NCBI RefSeq assembly: GCF_002300165.1
Contig: NZ_MLCE01000003.1
Span: 186,001-250,000, forward strand
Source: Streptomyces sp. Tue6028
GTDB taxonomy: Bacteria; Actinomycetota; Actinomycetes; Streptomycetales; Streptomycetaceae
Direction of reading: 5' to 3'
Length of the DNA: 64,000 nucleotides
Of the stretch, positions 8,177 through 15,275 are shown one piece after another. The first letter of the stretch is position 1; each line of letters begins with the position of its first letter. The notes beneath the pieces were generated by a model. The model was given only the letters and a program-made list of their open reading frames with translations, did no database searches and was not told where the DNA came from. Position numbers and translations under genes: made by a program.

Positions 8177-9010
8177 ATGACCACCACGTGGGAGCAATCG
8201 ACGGGCAGCACCCTTCTCAGTTCGGTCGCGATGGCGCACTTCGTGGCCCACGGCTCCTTGCGACTGGATGCCGTGGTGCCCGCCGAGATGAACGCCGAAG
8301 GGATGGAGGTGCTGCGCGGGGGACTTCCCGACGTGCCGTACGGCACACCCGTCGCGGACGCCTACCCGGAGGGGTCGTTCGTCCGCCGACTCCTGGAACT
8401 ACCTTTCGTCGCCGGTGCGTTGCGCAGTCTCGTCGGCCCGGGCCCGTCCGTCGACCATCATGCCGTGCACATCCGCGAGCCGCGCGAGGGGCAGGCGCAG
8501 CCGCTGCACGGCGACGCGATCATCGACGTACGCACCGATGCCTTCGACGTCCAGTTGATGTACTACCCGCAGGACGTCACGCTCGACATGGGCGGCACCC
8601 TCAGCGTCCCGGGCAGTCATCTGCGCCGCACGAACGAGTCGGACACCGGGCGCTACCAGAATCTGCGCGGGCAGAGCCGGCTCGTCTGCCCGGCGGGCAC
8701 CGTGGTGTTTCTGCACCATGGGCTGTGGCACGGCGGGCGGCGCAACGACAGCGACAGGGCGCGCTACATGTTCAAGATCCGTTTCAATCCGTCGGTACGC
8801 CAGCGGCGGCTGTGGGACACCTCGGACCTCGGGGACCCCCGGGTGGCGGAGGAACTCGCCACGACATTCCCCTGGTACGAGCCGGCGACCGGCCGGCTGG
8901 AGGTCTACAACCGCGTCCTGCTGTGGCGCTCACTGACCGGGGACGACTCCTACGACCTGGACCACTGGGTGACCCGGGTCTCCAACCGCCCTCAGGAGGA
9001 AGCCGTATGA
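8177..9010 (+). CDS. Phytanoyl-CoA dioxygenase family protein
   Basis: 277-residue Fe(II)/2-oxoglutarate oxygenase of the PhyH family. Metal ligands: LHGDAIID (His and Asp of the HxD motif) and the distal His in LWHGGRRND; an Arg in ARYMFKIRF should bind 2-oxoglutarate. The ATG at 8177 is preferred over a TTG at 8168 that falls inside the inverted repeat. Coupled by a 4-nt overlap to the next small gene. PhyH enzymes hydroxylate varied small molecules; the substrate here is not evident. Confidence 0.85.
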   Translation: MTTTWEQSTGSTLLSSVAMAHFVAHGSLRLDAVVPAEMNAEGMEVLRGGLPDVPYGTPVADAYPEGSFVRRLLELPFVAGALRSLVGPGPSVDHHAVHIREPREGQAQPLHGDAIIDVRTDAFDVQLMYYPQDVTLDMGGTLSVPGSHLRRTNESDTGRYQNLRGQSRLVCPAGTVVFLHHGLWHGGRRNDSDRARYMFKIRFNPSVRQRRLWDTSDLGDPRVAEELATTFPWYEPATGRLEVYNRVLLWRSLTGDDSYDLDHWVTRVSNRPQEEAV

Positions 9011-9306
9011 GTACCCGTCAGCAGGTTCTGGTGCTGTACCTCGCCACCTCGGCGCTCGATTCCGAGGTGGTGGGCTGGTCGTCCTACGACGGGACGGGCC
9101 GTACCTCCCCCACGACCGGGGACGGCGACGAACCGCCCTACAAGTCGGGTGTGCACGCCCTGGAGGACGGCTGGCGGCTGTTCCAGGCGGCGCAGCTGCT
9201 CCCGCCGCATCCAGGGCACGAGTACGACGTGTCGTTCCTCAAGCACGAGTTCTTCTTCGAGAAGCTCGTCGAGGCCGGCGCCGGTTCGGGCGGCGGCCCC
9301 GTGTGA
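9007..9306 (+). CDS. Small protein coupled to the PhyH-type oxygenase
   Basis: 99-residue protein starting MSTRQQVLVLYLATSALDSE and containing YKSGVHALEDGWRLFQAAQLL. Its ATG overlaps the oxygenase stop (ATGA), so the pair is co-translated. I recognise no domain. The tail HEYDVSFLKHEFFFEKLVE looks like an amphipathic helix, and no membrane segment or signal peptide is seen. Because of the coupling it may be a partner or chaperone of the oxygenase; that is inference. Confidence 0.8.
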   Translation: MSTRQQVLVLYLATSALDSEVVGWSSYDGTGRTSPTTGDGDEPPYKSGVHALEDGWRLFQAAQLLPPHPGHEYDVSFLKHEFFFEKLVEAGAGSGGGPV

Positions 9307-9308
9307 CG

Positions 9309-10160
9309 TCAGGCCCGTAGGACGCCGATGAGCCGCGCGACCGTCCGGGCCATCGCCTCCCGCCCCACGCTGAGGTACTTGCGCGAGTCCACGGCCTCGG
9401 GGTGGGCGGCGAGGAACTCGCGGACGGCGCCGGTCATCGCGAGGTTCAGGGCGGTGCCGACGTTGACCTTGGTGATGCCGCCCGCGACGGCCGCCCGGAG
9501 CTCGTCGTCCGGCACCCCGGAGGAGCCGTGCAGGACGAGCGGCACACCGAGCGTCGCGGCCAGCCGTTTGAGCAGGTCGTGGTCGAGGGCCGCGGTGCGC
9601 GTGGTCATGGCGTGCGAACTGCCGATCGCGACGGCCAGTGCGTCCACACCGGAATCGGCCACGAAGGCACGGGCCTCGGCGGGATCGGTCCGGGCGCCCG
9701 GTGCGTGCGCGTCCAGCGCCGGCTCGCCGTTCTTGCCGCCCACCTCGCCCAGCTCCGCCTCGATCCACAGGCCTCGGGCGTGGGCCCAGTCGGCGGCGAC
9801 CCGGGTCGCGGTGAGGTTCTCGTCGTAGGGCAGGCGCGCGGCGTCGTACATCACGGAGCTGAATCCGGCGCCGGGTGCCTGCCGCAGCAGGTCGTCGCTC
9901 TGGACGTGGTCGAGGTGCAACGCGACGGGTACCGAGGCCCGTTCGGCCGCCGCCGAGGCGGCCCGGGCCAGTGGGAGCAGCCTTCCGTAGCGGAACTTGA
10001 CCGCGTTCTCGCTGACCTGGAGGACGACGGGCGAGCCGGCGGACTCGGCGCCCGCGATGACGGCCTCGACGTGCTCCAGGGTGATGACGTTGAACGCGGC
10101 GACGGCGGTCCGTGCCGCTGCGGCCTCGGCGACCAGTTCACCGGTTGCGGCGAGTGGCAC
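9309..10160 (-). CDS. Class II fructose/tagatose-bisphosphate aldolase family protein
   Basis: 283-residue zinc-dependent aldolase (GatY/KbaY/FbaA family). Signatures: AFNVITLEH near residue 20, zinc/active-site segment HLDHVQSDD, VLHGSSGVPDDELR and GGITKVNVGTALN. The GTG start is chosen for the strong GGAGGAG ribosome site ending 2 nt before it. It follows the SIS-domain gene, which fits catabolism of a phosphosugar such as tagatose- or fructose-bisphosphate derived from an amino sugar. The exact substrate is uncertain. Confidence 0.88.
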   Translation of the reverse strand: MPLAATGELVAEAAAARTAVAAFNVITLEHVEAVIAGAESAGSPVVLQVSENAVKFRYGRLLPLARAASAAAERASVPVALHLDHVQSDDLLRQAPGAGFSSVMYDAARLPYDENLTATRVAADWAHARGLWIEAELGEVGGKNGEPALDAHAPGARTDPAEARAFVADSGVDALAVAIGSSHAMTTRTAALDHDLLKRLAATLGVPLVLHGSSGVPDDELRAAVAGGITKVNVGTALNLAMTGAVREFLAAHPEAVDSRKYLSVGREAMARTVARLIGVLRA

Positions 10161-10192
10161 AACTCCTCCTTTGCTGGCGGCGGTCCGCCGGT

Positions 10193-11083
10193 TCAGTGAC
10201 TCGCCGGGCTGAGGATCACGGAGCGGGTGAGGTGGCGCGGCCGGTCGGGGTCGAGGCCGCGGGCGGAGGCGACGGCGACGGCGAGCCGCTGCGCGCGGAC
10301 GAGTTCGGCGAGCGGATCGAGGCCTCCGTCCACCCACAGGCCGCCGGTCTCGCGCACCTGGTCGGCGAGCCCGTCCGGCGCGTCGCCGAGCATCCAGGTG
10401 GCGGTGCCGCGGGTGGTGATGCTGATGGGGCCGTGCCGGTACTCCATCGCGGGATAGGCCTCGGTCCACGCGAGGGACGCCTCGCGCATCTTGAGGCCGG
10501 CCTCGTTGGCGAGGCCGACGGTCCAGCCGCGGCCGAGGAAGGTGAACTGCGTGCAATCCACGAGCCCCGCGGGCAGCGGGGTCCGAAGCACGGTGCGCGC
10601 GTCGGCGACGACGGCGTCGGTGTGCAGGCCGAGGTGGGCCCGCAGCAGGGTGAGCGCGGTGGTCGCGAACCGGGTCTGGACCACGGAGCGTTCGTCGGCG
10701 AAGTCGAGCACGACGACGTCGTCCGCCGACTCCATCACGGGTGTGCGCGGGTCGGCGGTGATGGCGGTGGTGCGCGTGCTCCCGCGCAGTCGCGCGAGGA
10801 GTTCCAGCACCTCGGTGGTGGTCCCCGAACGGGTGAGGGCGACGACTCGGTCGTACGCGCGGGCGCCGGGGAACTCCGAGGCGGCGAAGGCGTCGGTCTC
10901 GCCCTGGCCGGACTGTTCCCGCAGTGCCGCCACGGCCTGGGCCATGAAGAAGGAGGTGCCGCACCCCACGATCGCGACGCGCTCCCCCGCCGCCGGCAGT
11001 GCCGCCCCGTGTGCGGTGGCCTGTTCCGCGGCGCGGATCCAGCACTCGGGCTGGCTGGTCAGCTCCTGCTCGACATGGGTCAT
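10193..11083 (-). CDS. SIS-domain sugar isomerase/deaminase (AgaS/FrlB-like)
   Basis: 296-residue protein with two SIS phosphosugar-binding domains: VAIVGCGTSFFMAQAVAAL (about 38-56), ALTRSGTTTEVLELL (phosphate-binding Ser/Thr loop) and FLGRGWTVGLANEAGLKMREA in the second half. No glutaminase domain, so an isomerase or deaminase rather than GlmS. Start ATG 11083 has GGGAGGGG upstream. Operonic with the aldolase and divergent from a DeoR regulator; together they look like an amino-sugar-phosphate or fructosamine utilisation unit. Confidence 0.85.
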   Translation of the reverse strand: MTHVEQELTSQPECWIRAAEQATAHGAALPAAGERVAIVGCGTSFFMAQAVAALREQSGQGETDAFAASEFPGARAYDRVVALTRSGTTTEVLELLARLRGSTRTTAITADPRTPVMESADDVVVLDFADERSVVQTRFATTALTLLRAHLGLHTDAVVADARTVLRTPLPAGLVDCTQFTFLGRGWTVGLANEAGLKMREASLAWTEAYPAMEYRHGPISITTRGTATWMLGDAPDGLADQVRETGGLWVDGGLDPLAELVRAQRLAVAVASARGLDPDRPRHLTRSVILSPASH

Positions 11084-11101
11084 GTCGTACCCCTCCCACT
11101 G

Positions 11102-11149
11102 ATGCTTGTTCATGCAAGATATAGCGAGGTTTCGAGCACAATCAAGCAT
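11102..11149. promoter_or_regulatory. Candidate DeoR operators
   Basis: The divergent spacer holds a perfect inverted repeat ATGCTTG (11102-11108) / CAAGCAT (11143-11149) and a nested palindrome CTTG-TTCATG-CAAG (11105-11118). All share the CTTG/CAAG core. Position between the SIS gene and the DeoR gene makes these likely binding sites of that regulator. Confidence 0.5.
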
Positions 11150-11206
11150 TCGTGGTGGGAGTGGGGTGCGCTAGGGTCACGGAGGAACGAGGAACGGAGA
11201 GTGCGG

Positions 11207-11986
11207 ATGTCGCGCGACGCCCGCTGGAAGGCGCTGCTGGAACTGCTCGTGGAGCGGGGGCGGTTGGATGTCGAGGAGGCCGCGGCCCAGCTGGAGGTGT
11301 CGGCCGCGACGATCCGGCGCGACTTCGACCAGCTCGCCGAGCAGCAGATGCTCGTGCGCACCCGGGGCGGCGCGGTGGTGCACGGCGTCTCGTACGAACT
11401 GCCGCTGCGCTACAAGACCGCCCGCCACGCCTCCGAGAAGCAGCGCATCGCCACGGCCGTGGCCGGACTCATCTCCCCCGGTGAGGCGGTGGGCCTGACC
11501 GGTGGGACCACGACCACCGAGGTGGCCCGCGCCCTGGCCGTGCGCCCGGATCTGGCCTCGGGGTCCCCCGCGCTGACCGTCGTCACCAATGCTCTGAACA
11601 TCGCCAACGAACTGGCCGTGCGCCCCCAGTTCAAGATCGTGGTGACCGGCGGGGTCGCCCGTCCGCAGTCGTACGAACTCATCGGCCCCCTCGCGGACGG
11701 CGTGCTGGGCCAGATCACCCTCGACGTGGCCGTTCTCGGCGTGGTGGCCTTCGACGCCACGCACGGCGCCGCCGCCCATGACGAGGCGGAGGCCGCCATC
11801 AACCGCCTCCTGTGCGAGCGCGCCGAGCGCGTGATCGTCGCCGCCGACTCCAGCAAGCTCGGCCAGCGGGCGTTCGCGCGGATCTGCGCGGCGGGCTCGG
11901 TGGACACGCTGGTCACCGACTCAGCGGTGCGGCAGGAGACGGTGCGGCTGTTCGAGGAAGCCGGGGTGGCGGTCGTCGCCGTGTGA
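11207..11986 (+). CDS. DeoR/GlpR family transcriptional regulator
   Basis: 259-residue repressor: N-terminal DeoR winged helix (about 5-58, RGRLDVEEAAAQLEVSAATIRRDF), then the sugar-phosphate sensor domain with the GLTGGTTTTEVARAL phosphate loop and VVTNALNIANEL strand. Start ATG 11207 is preceded by ACGGAGA at good spacing. It probably represses the divergent SIS/aldolase operon and responds to a sugar phosphate. Confidence 0.92.
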   Translation: MSRDARWKALLELLVERGRLDVEEAAAQLEVSAATIRRDFDQLAEQQMLVRTRGGAVVHGVSYELPLRYKTARHASEKQRIATAVAGLISPGEAVGLTGGTTTTEVARALAVRPDLASGSPALTVVTNALNIANELAVRPQFKIVVTGGVARPQSYELIGPLADGVLGQITLDVAVLGVVAFDATHGAAAHDEAEAAINRLLCERAERVIVAADSSKLGQRAFARICAAGSVDTLVTDSAVRQETVRLFEEAGVAVVAV

Positions 11987-12013
11987 CGGTGCCCGCCCGG
12001 CGGGTGGGCACCG
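11987..12013. terminator. Bidirectional terminator
   Basis: Hairpin of about 12 bp (arms CGGTGCCCGCCCG / CGGGTGGGCACCG, with one G-T pair and a 3-nt loop) directly after the DeoR stop. It also faces the end of the broken MFS gene. Confidence 0.6.
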
Positions 12014-12024
12014 CCGCCCTTCGC

Positions 12025-13212
12025 TCAGCGGGGCTCGGCCGCCGCGCCCCGCCGGATCCCGGCGGCGGCGAGCGCGGCTCCTCCGAGGCACAGCACGCCG
12101 GTGAGGACCGCGGCCGAGTGCACGCCGTCGAGGAACGCCCGGCCGCTGCCCTCGGCCACGGCCGCCGCGAGGCGCGCGGGCATCCCGTCGGCGACCGGCG
12201 CCACGCCCATCGACACCGCGTCCGTGGCCCCGCCGAGCTGCCCGGCCAGGGCCGACGGCACGCCCGCCCCGGTCAGTTCCGTGCCGAGGGTGGCGCCGAC
12301 CCTCGCGCTGATCACCGAGATCAGTACGGACGTGCCGAGCGCACCGCCGATCTGGAGCGACGTGGCCTGGAGTCCGCCCGCGACACCGCCGTCCCGGACC
12401 GGGGCGTTGCCGACGATGGCGTCCGAGGACGCGGCCGGCACCATGCCGACGCCCAGCCCCAGGGCGACGAACGGCGGCCACATCGTGGCGTAGGAGGAGT
12501 CGGTCCGCCACGTCAGCATCCCGAAGCAGGCGGCGGACTGGAGCAGCATGCCGAGCGGCATGGTGAGGCGGGCTCGGAAGCGGCCGGTGAGCGCGGCTCC
12601 CAGCGGGGAGGCGATCAGGGAGGCCAGGCTGAGCGGCAGGGTGCGGACGCCGGCTTCGACGGGTGTGCAGCCGCGTACGTTCTGCAGGTAGAGCATCACG
12701 AAGAAGATCACGCCGAGCAGCACGAAGAAGTTCAGGGCGGTGACGACCGTGCCCGTCGTCAGGGCCCGGCTGCGGAAGAGGCGCATCGGGAGCAGCGGGT
12801 GCTCGATGCGGGTCTGGTGCGGCCGAAGAGGACGAGGATCGCCACGCCGGCGCCGATGGCGCCCCAGGTGCCGGCCGACGACCAGCCCCAGGTCTCTCCC
12901 TTGACCACGCCGAACACAGCGCTGAGCAGACCGAGGGCGAGGAGGACGACCCCGACGACGTCGAAGGCGTGCCGGCCGGTGCCGTTCCTGCTCTGCGGGA
13001 GCACCAGGGCGCTGAACCCCAGGGCGACGACGCCGATCGGCGCGTTGACGTAGAAGACGGACTCCCAGCCGACGTGCTCGACGAGCAGGCCCCCGACGAT
13101 GGGGCCGAGTGCCGTGGACACCGCGGAGACCATCGCCCAGATGCCCACCGCCATGCCGAATCGCCGTGGAACTGACTGGCGACGAAGGCCGTCGCGGGGA
13201 CACGGAGGTCAC
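12025..13212 (-). pseudogene. Broken DHA2-type MFS exporter
   Basis: Remnant of a 14-helix drug-exporter gene (EmrB/QacA-like). Recognisable MFS sequence is spread over three reading frames: VPATAFVASQFHGDSA (about 13166-13210), MAVGIWAMVSAVSTALGP to AILVLFGRT (13154 to about 12820), then TRIEHPLLPMRLF to the stop (about 12818-12025). Frameshifts therefore lie near 13156 and 12815-12822, and the first 100 or so residues (helices 1-4) are missing. The stop side and terminator are intact. The reading matches family order, so this is decay (or assembly error at two points), not two genes. It sits at the 3' flank of the lipid-polyketide cluster and may once have been its exporter. Confidence 0.8.
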
Positions 13213-13294
13213 GGGAAGCCGGGGTCGACGCGGTCTGCGGGGCCCGGCACGAGTAGCCGGGGCCGCCGCGGGACATCCGCGGCGGCCCGCCGTG

Positions 13295-14074
13295 TCACCC
13301 CCGGCCGGTCACGAAAGCGTCGACCGCCGCCGTCAGCTCCTCCGGCTTCTCGACCGGCAGTTCGTGGCCCGCGTCCAGGATCCGCACCACGGCGTCCGGG
13401 TAGGCCTTCGCCATCCGCAGCATCTGCGACACGGGCAACTGGATGTCGTGGTAGCCGTGCACCATCAGGGTCGGGGTGCGGATCTCACCGACCCGGTCGA
13501 GGACGTCGAAGGCCCGCATGGCGCCGTAGAGCGTCATGACCACCTCGCGCGGGGTGTCGCCGGAGGCCCGGACGTACTCCCGGATCTCCTCGCGCGGATG
13601 GCCCGGTGCGAAGGCGCGCTGGATGTTGGCCGCGATGAACACTTTGAAGGGGGCGAGGGTGGACGCCGCCATGAGCAGCCCCCTCCCCCGGCTGTAGGTC
13701 ATCCGGCTGATCGAGTTCACCAGCACCATGCGCTCCAGCCGCTCGGGGTGGGACAGGGCGATGGTCTGCGAGATCATCCCGCCCATGGAGTGACCGATCA
13801 GTACGAACCGCTCGACCTTCATATGGTCGAGGAGCGCGAGGACGTCCTTCGCCAGCTCCGCGATCGTCCGCACCCCCGACCCGCTGCTCTCCCCGTGCCC
13901 GCGCAGGTCGAGGCGGATCACCCGCCGGCTGTCGGAGAAGTGCGCCACCTGGTGGTCCCAGCGGTGCCGGTTCGCCGTCCAGCCGTGCACGAAGACCAGG
14001 GGCACGCCGTCGCCGTCGCGCGGGCCCTCGTCGTCGTACGTCAGGGCTGCGCCGTCGACTTCGAGCTGCGGCAT
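13295..14074 (-). CDS. Alpha/beta hydrolase
   Basis: 259-residue single-domain alpha/beta hydrolase. Oxyanion segment FVHGWTANRHRW (28-39), nucleophile elbow GHSMGG with Ser96, an Asp in LMVHGYHDIQLP and catalytic His in DAGHELPVEKP near the C-terminus. It lies 64 bp downstream of another hydrolase gene on the same strand and may be the last intact gene of the FAAL-PKS cluster. Possible roles are type II thioesterase, esterase or tailoring lyase; the sequence does not decide. Confidence 0.85.
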   Translation of the reverse strand: MPQLEVDGAALTYDDEGPRDGDGVPLVFVHGWTANRHRWDHQVAHFSDSRRVIRLDLRGHGESSGSGVRTIAELAKDVLALLDHMKVERFVLIGHSMGGMISQTIALSHPERLERMVLVNSISRMTYSRGRGLLMAASTLAPFKVFIAANIQRAFAPGHPREEIREYVRASGDTPREVVMTLYGAMRAFDVLDRVGEIRTPTLMVHGYHDIQLPVSQMLRMAKAYPDAVVRILDAGHELPVEKPEELTAAVDAFVTGRG

Positions 14075-14138
14075 GGGGCTCCTCCTGGAGTGAGGTCCGG
14101 TTACTGGCGAGTACGGTAGCTGTCGGCCCGGCCCGGCG

Positions 14139-15275
14139 TCATCGGCGTTCGCCGAGGAAATCGAGGATGTGACCGAACACGTCGAGGGCGGCGCCCCGGC
14201 CGAGGAACGTGTCCAGGTGGCCGTAGCCGGGGATCTCCGTGTAGGACACGTCCAATTGCGGCTGCCGCCGGGCGAGGACGTCGCGGCACAGTTCCTGGGA
14301 GTCGAGCCACAGCCCGTTCTCGCTGCCCGCGAGGAGCAGGACGGGAGTGTCGATGCGGGCCGCCGCGTCCAGCGCGTTCGCCGGCAGGGTCCGGTAGCGA
14401 TGGTCGGTGTCGTGCCAGCGGACCACGGTACGGGCCAGTTCGATCCGGCGCAGATGCGGCAGGATCCACAGCGGGGCGGGGCCGAGCAGCTCGGCGAGCC
14501 GATGGTGGGTGGTCTCGGAGAGGTGCTCGTGCACGAAGAGCGAGGCGCCCGTGCCCCATGCTGAGTTGTGCAGGATCTGGCAGGTCGGGTCCGGACAGCC
14601 GGCCTTCCGGCCGGCCAGCGCGAACAGCGGCGTGTACTTCGATCTCAGACCGACCGTGCGGAAGTCGACCGGGATGTGGTCGATCCGGCCCTTCAGCAGT
14701 TCCCCGGCCACGGACATGCGCAGCGAGGTGCGCCCCGCGAGTTTCGGCGTCAGGAACACGCCCTGCGACACCACGCCCGCGAGTCCGGGAACGAGCCCCG
14801 CCGTCATGCTCAGCGACAGCGCGAGGGAGCCGATGCAGTGGGCGACCACGAACAGCGGCCGGTCCCCGATGCGTTGCCTGATGTACGCGACGGCCTCGGG
14901 GATGTCGTACAGGGCCACGTCGTCGTATGTGTATCTCCGGCCGGTCTCGTTGTACGGGAGTCGGCAGCTGCCCCGCCAGTCGAGCAGCCAGGGCTCGTAG
15001 CCGTCGTCGAGCAGTACGTCGACCAGGTTGCGGGTCTCGGGCAGCAGGAACATGTCGGCGGACGCGGTGTGTCCGTGCAGCAGCAGCACCGCGGGGCCCT
15101 CGCCCGACCCGTCGCCGATGCGGGTCAGGCCGAGCCTGACGCCGTCGCCCGCGCGGAACGGGATCTCCTCGACGGCCGCCGGATCGAGGCGGTGGCGCAG
15201 GGGGCGCGGGACCGTGGCGGTCCTCGCCCCGCGCCGGGCGGTCCGGGCCGGTGAGCCGGTCGTCCTGAAGATCAT
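14139..15275 (-). CDS. Alpha/beta hydrolase (lipase/esterase-like), cluster gene
   Basis: 378-residue alpha/beta hydrolase: LLLHGHTASADMFLL (about 64-78), nucleophile elbow AHCIGSLAL with Ser150, LLLAGSENGLWLD for the acidic residue, and IPGYGHLDTFLG for the His. The ATG overlaps the stop of the ACP-reductase gene (ATGA), so the two are produced together. From memory, this hydrolase class is found as the C-terminal part of large GMC-oxidoreductase fusion proteins, where it follows the same beta-rich domain seen at the end of the reductase here. Likely acts on the released lipid or its carrier-bound form. Confidence 0.85.
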   Translation of the reverse strand: MIFRTTGSPARTARRGARTATVPRPLRHRLDPAAVEEIPFRAGDGVRLGLTRIGDGSGEGPAVLLLHGHTASADMFLLPETRNLVDVLLDDGYEPWLLDWRGSCRLPYNETGRRYTYDDVALYDIPEAVAYIRQRIGDRPLFVVAHCIGSLALSLSMTAGLVPGLAGVVSQGVFLTPKLAGRTSLRMSVAGELLKGRIDHIPVDFRTVGLRSKYTPLFALAGRKAGCPDPTCQILHNSAWGTGASLFVHEHLSETTHHRLAELLGPAPLWILPHLRRIELARTVVRWHDTDHRYRTLPANALDAAARIDTPVLLLAGSENGLWLDSQELCRDVLARRQPQLDVSYTEIPGYGHLDTFLGRGAALDVFGHILDFLGERR

